DNA of 64,000 nucleotides from Albimonas pacifica (GTDB lineage: Bacteria > Pseudomonadota > Alphaproteobacteria > Rhodobacterales > Rhodobacteraceae), in NCBI RefSeq assembly GCF_900113695.1, contig NZ_FOQH01000004.1, positions 517,269 to 581,268 of the forward strand, read 5' to 3'. Below the pieces are notes generated by a model. It saw only the letters and a list, made by a program, of their open reading frames with translations. It was not told the DNA's origin and did no database searches. Each line of letters begins with the position of its first letter. Position 1 is the stretch's first letter. The position numbers and the translations under genes are program-made. Below, one piece after another: positions 54,720 to 63,198 of this stretch.

Positions 54720-55544
54720 TCAGGGTGACAGGCTGGCGGCGTCACCGGGATTGTGCACGTCGCTCGGGACCTTGTACCCGATGGCGCTGTGCGGTCTGAC
54801 CTCGTTGTCGTCTCTGCGCCAAGCGTCCAGCTTTTCGCGGGCGTCGGCAAGCCCCATGAACCAGTGCGTGTTCAGGCACTCCGCCCGGAGCTTGCTGTTG
54901 AACGCCTCGATGAAGCCGTTGTCGGTGGGCTTGCCGGGCCGGGAGAACTCCTGGGTCACGTCGTTGGCGTAGGCCCACAGATCCAGGTCGCGGGAGATGA
55001 ACTCGCTGCCGTTGTCGACCCGGATGGTCTTCGGATAGCCGAGCTGGCCGCACACCCGTTCCAGCGTCTGCACCACGTCCTCGCCGCGATAGGTGAACCT
55101 CGGATCGACCGCGGGACAGAGCCGGGAATGGGTGTCGACCACCGTCAGGATCCGCAGCTTGCGGCCCGTGGCGAGCTGATCGTGCACGAAGTCCATCGCC
55201 CAGACGTCGTTCGGGCCGATGGCCTCCTGGCGGTCCTCGCGCAGCTTCGCCTTCACCCGGCGCTTCGGGTGCTTGTTGCGTAGCTGCAGGCCCAACTCGG
55301 TGTAAATCCTGCGGGTCTTCTTCATGTTCACCCCCCAGCCCTCGCGCCGCAGCAGCACATGCACCCGGCGATAGCCGTAACGCACGCGCGTCTCGCAGAT
55401 CTCCCTGATCCGGCGTTCCAGTCCGGCCTGCCCGGTTCGGCGTGACTTGCAGTGGCAGCTGGACGTGTCGAAATCCAGGATCCGGCAACCCCGCCGGATC
55501 GACACGCCCCAGTCCGCCATCAGCCCGCCGACCAGTTCCCGCAA
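54720..55544 (-). CDS. IS3-family transposase OrfB
   Basis: About 275 residues as an independent frame: HTH_21-like LERRIREICETRVRYGYRRVHVLLR, then the rve integrase core with DDE residues in WAMDFVHDQL (about 115), TIRVDNGSEFIS (about 175) and TDNGFIEAFNSKLRAECLN (about 213). It normally works as the C-terminal part of an OrfAB fusion made by -1 frameshifting; the GAAAG near the orfA stop (55560) is where the frames meet. The listed start is a TTG and probably not used alone. Confidence 0.9.
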   Translation of the reverse strand: MRELVGGLMADWGVSIRRGCRILDFDTSSCHCKSRRTGQAGLERRIREICETRVRYGYRRVHVLLRREGWGVNMKKTRRIYTELGLQLRNKHPKRRVKAKLREDRQEAIGPNDVWAMDFVHDQLATGRKLRILTVVDTHSRLCPAVDPRFTYRGEDVVQTLERVCGQLGYPKTIRVDNGSEFISRDLDLWAYANDVTQEFSRPGKPTDNGFIEAFNSKLRAECLNTHWFMGLADAREKLDAWRRDDNEVRPHSAIGYKVPSDVHNPGDAASLSP

Positions 55545-55555
55545 ACGGGCAGGCC

Positions 55556-55822
55556 TCAGAGCTTTCGGCGGATGACGTCCTGGAGCATCTCCCGGTCCAG
55601 CGTGAGGTCCGCCACGATCTTCTTCAGCCGTGCGTTCTCGTCCTCGAGCGCCTTCAGCCGCCGCATCTCGTCAGGCAGCCGACCGGCGTACTTCTTGCGC
55701 CGGTTGAAGCAGGTCGCCTGGCTGATCCCAGCCTTGCGGCAGATCTCCGCCACCGGCGTCCCTTCTTCGCCCTGCTTCAGGATGAACGCCTTCTGCGCCT
55801 CCGAAAACCGCGATGCCTTCAT
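55556..55822 (-). CDS. IS3-family transposase OrfA
   Basis: 88-residue HTH protein: FSEAQKAFILKQGEEGTPVAEIC, then GISQATCFNRRKKYAG, and a coiled leucine-zipper part (LKALEDENARLKKIVADLTLDREML). It binds the element's ends and, fused to OrfB by frameshift, forms the active transposase. The start ATG follows GAGCGGAGACG. Confidence 0.92.
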   Translation of the reverse strand: MKASRFSEAQKAFILKQGEEGTPVAEICRKAGISQATCFNRRKKYAGRLPDEMRRLKALEDENARLKKIVADLTLDREMLQDVIRRKL

Positions 55823-56059
55823 CGTCTCCGCTCCTCTCCCAGCCAGGGAAATCGTAGCGGGAAACTCAAGCCATCCGCGATCCAGTTTCCAGGGGGCAGA
55901 GCAGCCAGAGCGCCGCTCTCGAGTCGGTGGGCGCGAGCGCGGCCAACTCGCATGCGATCAGGGCGCTTGCCATCGAAGTCTTCAGTGTCACGAGCAGGTG
56001 TTACGAGCGGAAGCTGCGTTCTTGATGCATGTTATTCAAATGCATGAGAGCGGACTGGA

Positions 56060-56134
<75 letters not shown>

Positions 56135-56296
56135 ATGCGCGGCGGAACCTAGCCCTGCGCGCCGCGGGCGGCAAGCCCCGCGCGAGGCGGCGGAGGGGCG
56201 CTCCCCTGCGACCAAGGAAACGCCTTGCGCCCCGCCCGGCGCCCTGCTAGTTCCAGCGCCGCAACGGGGAGACGCCGAGTCCCCCGGAGCTCGGTC

Positions 56297-56373
56297 CGGA
56301 GTGTAGCTCAGCCTGGTAGAGCACTGTCTTCGGGAGGCAGGGGTCGGAGGTTCGAATCCTCTCACTCCGACCA
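56297..56373 (+). tRNA. tRNA-Pro (CGG)
   Basis: Acceptor stem CGGAGTG/CACTCCG with discriminator A and encoded CCA. The anticodon arm CTGTC-TTCGGGA-GGCAG gives anticodon CGG; the T-arm is CGGAGGTTCGAATCCTCTC. Its 3' half faces the integrase gene 53 bases away and is the likely attachment site of the element that follows. Confidence 0.95.
56341..56373 (+). other. Probable attachment site (attL) in tRNA-Pro
   Basis: The T-arm and acceptor 3' end of tRNA-Pro directly adjoin the integrase end of a phage-like gene run. Tyrosine recombinases commonly use exactly this part of a tRNA gene. The second copy (attR) would lie beyond the right edge. Confidence 0.6.
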
Positions 56374-56425
56374 GCACTTAGCTGGTCTTTCCGGACCGAC
56401 CCGCCCAGATATTCGCTCGGATTGA

Positions 56426-57520
56426 TCATCGGCCGCGGCGCTCCATGATGGACACAGCCCGCCCCTGATGGTCCGGCGAATGCGCCCGGTAGACCGCTTC
56501 CAGCGTCGCCGCGGTCGTGTCGAAGTAGTCCGCCGCATCCTCTCGGGTGATCCCGCCCTGAAACGCCCAGGTGACGGCCGTGTGCTTAAGCGTGTGGGGC
56601 GTGACGTCCCTGCCTAGCCCGGCCCGGGCGCGCGCCTCGCCCCACGCTCGCTTCACGGACTTGATGGGCTCCCCGTCCCACATGACGACATGAGAGGCCC
56701 CGGCGTGGTCCATGGCCTGCCAGCGGCGCATGTGCGCGGCTAGCTGGCGCGGCATCGCCACCGATCCCCGGCGCTTCTTGGTCTGCCGCTCGGCCGCGCC
56801 GCGGAAGTGGATCACGCCCCGGCGCAGATCCACATGCCCGGCGCTCCGGTCGATGGGCTCCACCCATCTCAGGCCGAGGATCGCGTCATGCCGCCGCCCG
56901 GTGTAGAGCGCGATCAGGATGAAGCGGCGCAGGTGCGGGCTCGCGGCGCGCAGGAGGGCAGCCGCCTCGTCCCGCGTCAGCCAGCGGTCGCGGGCAGGGG
57001 GCTTCGCCGGCAGCGTGACGGTCGGGGCCGCCACCAGCTTGCCGTCGCCCACGCACCAGCGGAGCGCGGCTTGCAGCGTTCCCAACTCCCGCCGAGCCGT
57101 GGCTTCGGAGGCCGGCGCGAAGGCTCGCTCGCGTCCCTTGGCGTCCTTGATCGTGCGGCCGGTCGTGGTCCGCCACCGGACGTAGGCGAGGCACGTCGCG
57201 CGCTTCACCGTGTCCACGGTCTTCTCCGCCCAGAACGGGAGAAGCGCCTGCGCGGCGTAGGCTAGCCGCTCGGGGTCGGCGACCTCCGGCCCGCGCCCGT
57301 CCAGGTATGTCGCGATGACCTCGCCCAACTTCATCTCCCCCGGCTGTGCGGGGCCGATGCGCGTCGGCCGGCGGCTTGCGATGTAGGCGGCGAGGGCTGC
57401 TTCAGCCTCGCGATGCTGTCCAGCGCCATAGCCTGTCCGCTGGTAGACGTCTCCGTCTCGGATGACCCACGATCCGTCTGAACGTTGAGCGAGGCGGGCT
57501 GGCTTGCGGCGTCGGGGCAT
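56426..57520 (-). CDS. int: Phage-type tyrosine recombinase (integrase)
   Basis: 364 residues: N-terminal SAM-like core-binding domain (EMKLGEVIATYLDGRGPEVA onward, about residues 64-170) and the catalytic domain. The first Arg is in ALYTGRRHDAIL (about 210), HTLKHTAVTW (about 310) holds His and, where most have Arg, a Lys, and the Tyr nucleophile is in LEAVYRAHSPDHQ (about 344). H-x-x-K at box II is seen in some phage integrases, so activity is still expected. It integrates the element at tRNA-Pro. Start at 57520 (MPRRRKPAR) is preferred over an Arg-rich longer frame. Confidence 0.93.
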   Translation of the reverse strand: MPRRRKPARLAQRSDGSWVIRDGDVYQRTGYGAGQHREAEAALAAYIASRRPTRIGPAQPGEMKLGEVIATYLDGRGPEVADPERLAYAAQALLPFWAEKTVDTVKRATCLAYVRWRTTTGRTIKDAKGRERAFAPASEATARRELGTLQAALRWCVGDGKLVAAPTVTLPAKPPARDRWLTRDEAAALLRAASPHLRRFILIALYTGRRHDAILGLRWVEPIDRSAGHVDLRRGVIHFRGAAERQTKKRRGSVAMPRQLAAHMRRWQAMDHAGASHVVMWDGEPIKSVKRAWGEARARAGLGRDVTPHTLKHTAVTWAFQGGITREDAADYFDTTAATLEAVYRAHSPDHQGRAVSIMERRGR

Positions 57521-57693
57521 CGGATGAACCTCTGGAGATCGCGGGGAGCGATGAAGTATCGCTTTCCGATCTTGACCGCGGCAAGCCGGCCTTCGCGGAT
57601 GGCCTGCCGAACGGTGTTCGGGCTGACGCTGGCGTGGATTGCCTGTGCGGCTTCTTCGACCGTGAGCATCTGCGGGGCGGGCGCGCGGGGCAT
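57331..57693 (-). CDS. Excisionase-like HTH protein (AlpA/MerR-type fold)
   Basis: 120 residues. The first 60 are a small winged HTH of the excisionase group: MLTVEEAAQAIHASVSPNTVRQAIREG, then LAAVKIGKRYFIAPRDLQRFI. The remaining half is Ser/Thr/Gln-rich and overlaps the integrase gene in another frame for 190 bases. Probably sets the direction of recombination. Confidence 0.82.
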   Translation of the reverse strand: MPRAPAPQMLTVEEAAQAIHASVSPNTVRQAIREGRLAAVKIGKRYFIAPRDLQRFIRCPDAASQPASLNVQTDRGSSETETSTSGQAMALDSIARLKQPSPPTSQAAGRRASAPHSRGR

Positions 57694-58100
57694 CAGGCGA
57701 TCTCCTGTGCGATCTCACGAACGGCACGGTAGACGCGGCGCGCCTCCTCCACGCTCCGGATCTCGGCGGTGTGGTACTCCTCAACCCCGAGGCGAGACGC
57801 GATCTGCGCATAGACCTTTCCGCGAGGCATCCTGCCCGCTTTCCAAATCGGATCGAGAATGCGGTGAATGTGCTGGCGGGCGTTTTTGACTTCAGGCGTC
57901 GGGATGCACCCGAGAGGTCGGGTCCGATCCTTGGTCTTGTGATGGCACCCGACGAAGTTCCGGCAGGCGTCGCAGCGCCAGAACGGAAGGCTCGCGAGGT
58001 CGTCGCGATGCGGGTAGATCTCGCGCCCGTCGGTCAGGCGCGGGGCGACCTCGGCATTGCAGCCGCAGCACCAGAGGCGGAGGGCGGGCGCGCGGGGCAT
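57693..58100 (-). CDS. Phage zinc-finger protein (DUF3268-like)
   Basis: 135 residues with a zinc ribbon: CCGCNAEVAPRLTDG and FWRCDACRNFVGCHH supply paired cysteines (about residues 11-14 and 43-52). The C-terminal half has RGKVYAQIASRLG and EEYHTAEIRSVEEA. This pattern matches the zinc-finger family DUF3268 common in phages. Likely nucleic-acid binding; function unknown. Confidence 0.75.
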   Translation of the reverse strand: MPRAPALRLWCCGCNAEVAPRLTDGREIYPHRDDLASLPFWRCDACRNFVGCHHKTKDRTRPLGCIPTPEVKNARQHIHRILDPIWKAGRMPRGKVYAQIASRLGVEEYHTAEIRSVEEARRVYRAVREIAQEIA

Positions 58101-58102
58101 GG

Positions 58103-58396
58103 TCAGAGGGGCTCCTGCGCGAGGTAAAGCTGTCGAGGAGTCATGCGCGGCCGGCGGTCGTTCAGAACGTCCTCGATCTGGTCCAGAGCCTCGGGCGTCA
58201 TCAGGGTTTCGACGCTGACGTCCAAAGACTTCGACAAGTCGATAAGCCGGCGGCTGTTCAGAAACTTCCCGCGAGCCTCATAGGCCCGAAGGTGCTGCTG
58301 AGAGACACCCAAGTCTCGGGCGACATCCGCCATTGTCTTCCCTCGGAAAGCGGCGGCGGTGCGGATGATCCGCCAGAAGAACGCAGCATCAGTCAT
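58103..58396 (-). CDS. XRE-type HTH protein
   Basis: 97 residues: a Cro/CI-like helix-turn-helix (GKTMADVARDLGVSQQHLRAYEARGKFLNSRRLIDLSKSL, about residues 19-58) and a short acidic-to-basic tail (DRRPRMTPRQLYLAQEPL). It starts in ATGA overlap with the gene upstream. A phage repressor or regulator is likely. Confidence 0.8.
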   Translation of the reverse strand: MTDAAFFWRIIRTAAAFRGKTMADVARDLGVSQQHLRAYEARGKFLNSRRLIDLSKSLDVSVETLMTPEALDQIEDVLNDRRPRMTPRQLYLAQEPL

Positions 58397-58578
58397 TCGT
58401 TACCCTCCCCGTCCTTGGTGGCGCGGCGGCGGGCCTCCTCCTCCTCCTGGAGGAAATGGGCCCGCGTCGCGATAGCGTCGTCCAGGTGAAGATCCCACAC
58501 CTCGTCTGCGGACAGTCGAACGCCCTTGCCTGCCTTGGCCGCCCTCATGATGCGGTTGTAGGGATCGTTAAGGCGCAT
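58393..58578 (-). CDS. Small phage protein, unknown
   Basis: 61 residues (MRLNDPYNRIMRAAKAGKG...), charged, mostly helical with an acidic C-terminal end (LQEEEEARRRATKDGEGNE). Overlaps its neighbours by a few bases, as real genes of this run do. No family recognised. Confidence 0.65.
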   Translation of the reverse strand: MRLNDPYNRIMRAAKAGKGVRLSADEVWDLHLDDAIATRAHFLQEEEEARRRATKDGEGNE

Positions 58579-59098
58579 CGCTCTCCCCCTCCTTCTCGGC
58601 GGCGAGGGCGCGGAGGATGGCGTCACCCTTGAGGTAAAGCGGGTGGCGCGGCTCCCCAGCGGCCGTGAGGCCTAGGTGCGAGATCCGGCCGGAGAGCATC
58701 CGTCGAACCACCGCGGCCCGCCCCATGAAGGACCCGTGGGTGCCCCATCCAGCGATCACAGGACCGGTCGCCAGATCGGCGCACCAACGCAGGTGCTCGT
58801 CGTTCTTCGGGCCGACCGGATCGCTCGCGGCCTTCATGTCCTTCGGCGACGTGGCGCGGTAGGCGAAAAGGTTCGCCACCACGAGCCCGCCGCATCCCTC
58901 GCGCTTCGCGAAGCCGATGCAACGGCGGATCGTCGGGTCATCCTGCTTCGCGTCCGCCGTGCTCGGGTTGAGCATGATGAAGACGCAGGTCGGCCCAGCA
59001 CCCCACCGGCGCCACAGGCGGTAGCGGTAGAGCCCGCAGTCCGAGATCACCGCACCGGAGGCGGGCTCCAGCGCCCGCAGTTCCTCAGCCCTCGCCAT
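58568..59098 (-). CDS. DUF1643-family protein
   Basis: 176 residues. RYRLWRRWGAGPTCVFIMLNPSTADAKQDDPTIRRCIGFAKREGCGGL (about residues 24-71) and VVANLFAYRATSP are the DUF1643 signature; IAGWGTHG and a final RHPLYLKGDAIL follow. The family is common in phages and genomic islands and has no known role. Start at 59098 (MARAEELRAL). Confidence 0.88.
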   Translation of the reverse strand: MARAEELRALEPASGAVISDCGLYRYRLWRRWGAGPTCVFIMLNPSTADAKQDDPTIRRCIGFAKREGCGGLVVANLFAYRATSPKDMKAASDPVGPKNDEHLRWCADLATGPVIAGWGTHGSFMGRAAVVRRMLSGRISHLGLTAAGEPRHPLYLKGDAILRALAAEKEGESDAP

Positions 59099-59564
59099 CG
59101 GTGGCCTCCGTGTTGGCGCGCTTGTTCCATGCATCCCGAAGGGCCGCCGCACTCGTCCACCCGAGGCTTTTCACAAGGTGGGATCGCAGGCCGATCCACT
59201 CCGTGCGATTGGGGGGCGCGCCGATCCACCGTCCGAGGTATTCAACCGTCGGCTCTTTCCCTGTGAAGGGGCATGGGAGCAGGCCAAGCCCATGCCAGAC
59301 GACCCCCTCTGAGTCTTCGTCGTGTGACGGGCTCCACTCGTACTCCGAGATGAAGGTTCTGCGGTATCCGTCCCAATTGGTCGCCCCTTGCGGCCAATAC
59401 TCGCTTGCGAAATGCCCCATTCCAACCAGTTGCATTTCGGCGGTCCACTCCGGGGTCATCACCAGACCCAAGATTTTTTCTGTGATGCGCAGGCGGACCT
59501 TCCCCGGCTTGTTCGGCGGGCGCTGTTCGCTAACGCTTGTCCAAATTCGCGGCTTGTCCATCAT
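59085..59564 (-). CDS. Phage protein with Lar-like C terminus
   Basis: 159 residues. The first part starts [27 protein letters not shown], like the DUF551 group; the rest has LPCPFTGKEPTVEYLGRWIG and ends AALRDAWNKRAN, which resembles Lar restriction-alleviation proteins whose CPFCG cysteines are partly lost here (CPFTG). A zinc site is therefore doubtful. A link to protection of phage DNA is a family-based guess only. Confidence 0.6.
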   Translation of the reverse strand: MMDKPRIWTSVSEQRPPNKPGKVRLRITEKILGLVMTPEWTAEMQLVGMGHFASEYWPQGATNWDGYRRTFISEYEWSPSHDEDSEGVVWHGLGLLPCPFTGKEPTVEYLGRWIGAPPNRTEWIGLRSHLVKSLGWTSAAALRDAWNKRANTEATDGEG

Positions 59565-59887
59565 TCCCCCGCCTCCCCGCTCTCGTCGGCCCCGCCAGGG
59601 GAAAGGGCGGCCCAGCCGGCGACAGCCTCGCACAGCCCCTCATCGCGTCCCGCAACCCCGCCGGTGGTCTGCGCGGCAATGCTCATCTTGTTGCCAGCCT
59701 CCAGCAGCGCCTCGATCTCCTTCTCCAGGCGCGCGATCTCGTCCCGGCCCGCCGCGGCGATGTCGCAGATGACGTCCTCCCGCGGCATCCCGCCGAACTT
59801 CGTCCCGTGCAGGATCACGGTGGCGGACCGCTCGACGAGCGCGTTCAGGCGATCTCGGGGCGTGCCCGTCTTGAAGGGGTCGATCAT
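59561..59887 (-). CDS. Small phage protein, unknown
   Basis: 108 residues ([21 protein letters not shown]). [18 protein letters not shown] is a likely coiled coil in the middle; the tail is Gly/Ala-rich. Overlaps both neighbours by 4 bases. Function not recognised. Confidence 0.65.
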   Translation of the reverse strand: MIDPFKTGTPRDRLNALVERSATVILHGTKFGGMPREDVICDIAAAGRDEIARLEKEIEALLEAGNKMSIAAQTTGGVAGRDEGLCEAVAGWAALSPGGADESGEAGE

Positions 59888-60354
59888 CGGGAGGCCTCCG
59901 GCATCTCGTCCCAGGTGCGGCCGTCGAGAAGGCGGCCGGCGGCGGCCTTGCTGACGAGGTTCATCGTATCGGGGGCCGAGCACTCAACCGGGCTGATCGC
60001 AGCCCCAGTCCACTCACCGTCCCGCCAGACCCGCTCCTGTTGCGAGGCGCGCGCGATGTCGGGACCGAGTGAAGATGGCGCCCACGCTCCCCACTGCTTG
60101 AAGAAGAACGGCACGCCCGCCGCCTGGCACTGGTCCCGCAGGCTCCGCGCCCATTCGGGGTGCATAGGCCGGGCGCCGGGGCCGGACTCGCCGCCGACGA
60201 TGACCCAGTCGAGCGCCGGCTGATCGGCCTGCAGGCCGCACTCCTCGTCGAAGCCGGCGCCCCAGTCTTCGCGCGCCTGGGCGACGAAATCGGGGTCGAC
60301 CGGCTGCGGAACATCGTCCCATTCGTCGGCCGGCACTTCCGCTGCCTCACGCAT
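59884..60354 (-). CDS. DUF5131-like protein, C-terminal part only
   Basis: 156 residues. [46 protein letters not shown] (about residues 48-93) is typical of the C-terminal half of phage DUF5131 (Gp37/Gp68) proteins. The N-terminal half with the Cys-rich, radical-SAM-like motif is missing; instead the protein starts with an acidic segment. The gene starts inside the end of its upstream neighbour (8-base overlap), so either it has been shortened by deletion or it is a stand-alone version of the domain. Confidence 0.7.
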   Translation of the reverse strand: MREAAEVPADEWDDVPQPVDPDFVAQAREDWGAGFDEECGLQADQPALDWVIVGGESGPGARPMHPEWARSLRDQCQAAGVPFFFKQWGAWAPSSLGPDIARASQQERVWRDGEWTGAAISPVECSAPDTMNLVSKAAAGRLLDGRTWDEMPEASR

Positions 60355-60937
60355 CCCCCGCCTCCAGCTTGTCGATGTTGCATCGGTGGACCTCGAAGGT
60401 AAGCGCCGCCACCCAGGGGTTTGCCTCCCAGCCGAGGCCGCGCTTGGCGTTGAGGCTGTCCCAGAGTTCCCGGAACCAGTCTCGGGGATCTGGGCCGTCC
60501 GCCATGTTCGGGAACGGGCACCCTTCCTCCATCGCGTCGCCGCGGATGATCTCCTGCACCCGCTGCACGCGGACGTCGGTGACGGTCAGGGTCAGGCGGG
60601 ACAGGCGGCGAGGCATGAAGAGGGGCGACGTCCACCCGAGGCTCTCGCCGTCGGCGCGGTAGGCGCAGCCAACGCCGTCGCAGTCGTGGGCGAAGGTCTC
60701 CCTCACCCATAGGCGGTTGCTGGGAGCATAGGGCAGGCGATAGCTTGCGCCCACGCGGTCGTGAACCCCATCCCAATACCAGACCTCCAGAGGGTCGGTC
60801 AGCGCCTCAGGGTCCAAGACGCCGTGGTTGGCGAACTTCGGATGCGCTGTCGGAAGGGCCCGTCGCGTTTGGGTCTTCCGCCCCTCCAGGAGCGCACGGA
60901 CCATGGGGCCGCTGAAGATGATCGGTCGGTCGGTCAT
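60347..60937 (-). CDS. Phage protein, ASCH-like
   Basis: 196 residues: [63 protein letters not shown] and a C-terminal [14 protein letters not shown]. The RKTQTRR and VRETF blocks resemble ASCH-domain RNA-binding proteins widespread in phages. Function unknown. Overlaps both neighbours. Confidence 0.7.
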   Translation of the reverse strand: MTDRPIIFSGPMVRALLEGRKTQTRRALPTAHPKFANHGVLDPEALTDPLEVWYWDGVHDRVGASYRLPYAPSNRLWVRETFAHDCDGVGCAYRADGESLGWTSPLFMPRRLSRLTLTVTDVRVQRVQEIIRGDAMEEGCPFPNMADGPDPRDWFRELWDSLNAKRGLGWEANPWVAALTFEVHRCNIDKLEAGDA

Positions 60938-61413
60938 GCCGCCTCCCCGCTCTCGTCGGCCGCGGCAGGGGCCAGGGTGGCGCGGGCGAACTCGACAGCG
61001 GCATCGGCGCCGGGGTCCCCCGCCTTGATGATCCAAGGCCCGTAGCGGCTTGGGCCGTCATCGAACCAAGAGGTCAGGTCTGCCAGCGCCACCCGCAGCC
61101 TGTCCCGCTCCCCCCGCACCTGCGCCAGCTCGGCGGCCTGGGCTTCGAGGGCGTCGGCGGCTTCGAGAAGAATGGACTGCCCCGTCGGGAACGTGCCAGT
61201 CTTGGCGAGGGCTTGCGCCGCATCGCGGCAGTCCTTGGCGAGGCGGCCAGCGCGAGCCCCCACGTCCCCCGCCTCGGCGCGCAGGACGGAGAGGGCGGCG
61301 TCGGCGCGGCGGAGATACCAATTGTGAAAACCACTCGACGCCCCTTTCCATTCGTAATCGTCGTAGCCATCCTCTTTGGCGATCTTCCGCGCCATCTTCT
61401 CGCGCAGATCCAT
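60934..61413 (-). CDS. Phage protein, unknown
   Basis: 159 residues. N-terminal MDLREKMARKIAKEDGYDDYEW resembles a short phage motif; the middle is a long helical, Ala-rich coiled coil (ADALEAQAAELAQVRGERDRLRVALADL). Likely structural or DNA-associated; not identified. Overlaps the next gene by ATGA. Confidence 0.65.
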   Translation of the reverse strand: MDLREKMARKIAKEDGYDDYEWKGASSGFHNWYLRRADAALSVLRAEAGDVGARAGRLAKDCRDAAQALAKTGTFPTGQSILLEAADALEAQAAELAQVRGERDRLRVALADLTSWFDDGPSRYGPWIIKAGDPGADAAVEFARATLAPAAADESGEAA

Positions 61414-61416
61414 CTC

Positions 61417-61614
61417 TCAATCCCCCATCCAGAAAGGCGCGCTCAGCGCCGCCAGGGTCAGCGCGATCACGACCCACAGGGCCACGCGCTCGGCCTTCGT
61501 CTCAGGGCGCTCACGTCGGGCGCAGTCGTCGCAGAGCGAGATTCCGCCCTCGCCCTCGTGCAGGGCGTCCTCCGGAAAGAGCTTGCGGCAGGAGTCGCAG
61601 GGGTAGAGGCTCAT
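61417..61614 (-). CDS. Small zinc-ribbon membrane protein
   Basis: 65 residues: MSLYPCDSCRKLFPED and ISLCDDCARRER form a four-Cys zinc ribbon (about 6-38), followed by one hydrophobic segment (ALWVVIALTLAALSAPFWM) at the C terminus. Start at 61614, with an alternative ATG at 61629. No family assigned. Confidence 0.6.
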   Translation of the reverse strand: MSLYPCDSCRKLFPEDALHEGEGGISLCDDCARRERPETKAERVALWVVIALTLAALSAPFWMGD

Positions 61615-61874
61615 CCCCAAATCCCCCATGCAATCAGAGCGGCGACGGCGATCCAGAACGCCACGCCTGCGACGAACACCCACCTCCAAGGGCTCGGCCG
61701 GAGAGGCAGGCGGTTGCTGCGGTGCGTCCTGCGCTTGCAGGGCTGCTTCCACGGGTTGGGCTTGGGCGCGGCGGCCTGCCCGAGGGCGATCCGGGCGAGG
61801 GGCTGCGGGTCAGAGCGGCCATTGGTGGCGGAGCCCCATGCGCAGCCGAAGCGGTCGTCGTGAGGGTCGGGCAT
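61611..61874 (-). CDS. Small single-pass membrane protein
   Basis: 87 residues (MPDPHDDRFGCAWGSATNG...). The N-terminal half is polar and Pro-rich; a hydrophobic helix (WRWVFVAGVAFWIAVAALIAWG) ends the protein. Overlaps its neighbours. Unknown function. Confidence 0.6.
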   Translation of the reverse strand: MPDPHDDRFGCAWGSATNGRSDPQPLARIALGQAAAPKPNPWKQPCKRRTHRSNRLPLRPSPWRWVFVAGVAFWIAVAALIAWGIWG

Positions 61875-62287
61875 CACCGGGGCTCCTTGTGGAGGCGGTA
61901 GGCGATCAGATCGTAAAACGCTGGCTTTCGGCCTCGCCCCCAAAACCAGTTCGCGGCTTCCGCAATGTCTTCGCCTTCACTCGGCGGGCCCGCAGACCTG
62001 CACCGAATTTGCACCAGCGTCTCCGGCGGAACCGGGCACTCCCCGCCCTCCCACGGAATCCACCCGTCCTCCTCCGGCATCGCCTCCGCGGTCAGCACCG
62101 GGATGACGTCGGCGCGGGCGGCGGCATGGGCGGCGAGGGCGGCGCGGGCCTCTCGGCATTCGCCTACGTGAAAGCGCTCGGGACGCCTCGCATCACGGCT
62201 GTTCGGACAGACGCAGAAGCCTTCCGGCAGCGCTCCGATAGCAGCCAGCGCCTCGGCCAGCATGTCGGCGAGATTGTCGTCAGCCAT
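61874..62287 (-). CDS. Phage protein, unknown
   Basis: 137 residues. MADDNLADMLAEALAAIGALPEGFCVCPNSRDARRPERFHVGECREARAAL opens with helices and a few cysteines; the C-terminal half ends NWFWGRGRKPAFYDLIAYRLHKE. Not recognised. The stop touches the next gene's start (1-base overlap). Confidence 0.62.
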   Translation of the reverse strand: MADDNLADMLAEALAAIGALPEGFCVCPNSRDARRPERFHVGECREARAALAAHAAARADVIPVLTAEAMPEEDGWIPWEGGECPVPPETLVQIRCRSAGPPSEGEDIAEAANWFWGRGRKPAFYDLIAYRLHKEPR

Positions 62288-62468
62288 GGGGGGTCTCCTG
62301 CGATCGATGCCAGCACTCGATCAGCGTGGCGGTGTAGAGAGACGACTGCGCGGCTTCCTCCGGGGTCAGGCCTGTTTCGGCGTAGACCAGGGCCGCGAAG
62401 GACGGGGCAGCAGGCTTTGGAACCCGCTCGACGTAGGCGAAGAAACCTTCGGGGGCGTGGTGGGTCAC
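62280..62468 (-). CDS. Small phage protein, unknown
   Basis: 62 residues, read from a GTG at 62468 that overlaps the upstream stop (GTGA) with GGAGG about 7 bases upstream. TPEEAAQSSLYTATLIECWHRSQE at the C terminus is helical. No family recognised. Confidence 0.55.
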   Translation of the reverse strand: MTHHAPEGFFAYVERVPKPAAPSFAALVYAETGLTPEEAAQSSLYTATLIECWHRSQETPHG

Positions 62469-62800
62469 GGCTGGTCCTCCGCTCCGATGAAGAAGCGCCA
62501 TTCGTATTGAGGGTTCTCGGTCTTAAGCCGTGGCGCATCGTTGCAGGCGTACGTGAACTCGACCGCCCGATCCGTCGCTTGGTTCCACAGCACCCACACG
62601 CCGCGGCGGGGAGGGAGGATGTCGCCCGGGCAATCAACGCCCACATGGAATTTCCCATCTCTTCGGCGCACTCCGACTTCCCACGCATTGCCGGCGATCA
62701 GCACAGCGAACACAGGCGTTCCATCCGGAGACAAGCCCACGAAGCGAGCCACCCGCCCGTCCCGCGTCCGATACTCGGTCTCGGTGTTCCACTCGGTCAC
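62465..62800 (-). CDS. Phage protein, unknown
   Basis: 111 residues, beta-rich: TEYRTRDGRVARFVGLSPDGTPVFAVLI, WVLWNQATDRAVEFTYACND. The pattern suggests a small barrel. Not recognised. Overlaps its upstream neighbour by 4 bases. Confidence 0.62.
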   Translation of the reverse strand: MTEWNTETEYRTRDGRVARFVGLSPDGTPVFAVLIAGNAWEVGVRRRDGKFHVGVDCPGDILPPRRGVWVLWNQATDRAVEFTYACNDAPRLKTENPQYEWRFFIGAEDQP

Positions 62801-63198
62801 TGGCTCACCCTCCCTTCCTGCATCAGCGCCTCGGCGCCGGTAAGCCAGCGGGCCGCGGCGGCTGCCGGGTCCGGGCCATCCATGAGCGGAGCCAGGGCCT
62901 CCACGTCATCCGGCGTGCTCTCGAAGATCGTCCCGGCACGAACCGCCGTGCGCAGGGCCAGAGAAGCGCGCTCGCGGGCAGTCTTGGCGACGGGAGCCAG
63001 AGCCAGAGCCTCGCGGATGCGGCTCTCCAGACCCCATTCGGACGGGGCGGGCGGAGCCTTGCGGACGATGGTCACGAACACGAAGCCGCCAGCGGCGAAG
63101 ATCGCATCGGATACGGCCTCGCGGCGCTCGAAGGGGACCCGCTTGGACAGGGCCGCGCGGTCACGGTCGAAGTAGACGAACAGGACTTCGCGCATCAC
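62797..63198 (-). CDS. Phage protein, unknown
   Basis: 133 residues: MMREVLFVYFDRDRAALSKRVPFERREAVSDAIFAAGG, then a helical Ala-rich part (TARERASLALRTAVRAGTIFES). No family recognised. Overlaps both neighbours by 4 bases. Confidence 0.62.
   Translation of the reverse strand: MMREVLFVYFDRDRAALSKRVPFERREAVSDAIFAAGGFVFVTIVRKAPPAPSEWGLESRIREALALAPVAKTARERASLALRTAVRAGTIFESTPDDVEALAPLMDGPDPAAAAARWLTGAEALMQEGRVSQ

Larger units (their letters stand above)
54668..55903 (-). mobile_element. IS3-family insertion sequence (IS407-like group)
   Basis: A 1.24-kb element with two overlapping frames (orfA, orfB) on the minus strand. Its ends align as inverted repeats: from the left TGCTCTGAGACCG then CTGGATCGCCCGGGCTTGG, and from the right (read inward) TGCTCTGCCCCC then CTGGATCGCGGATGGCTTG. 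Flanking bases give no obvious target-site duplication, so the exact ends may differ by a few bases. Both frames are intact, so the copy may be active. Confidence 0.85.
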
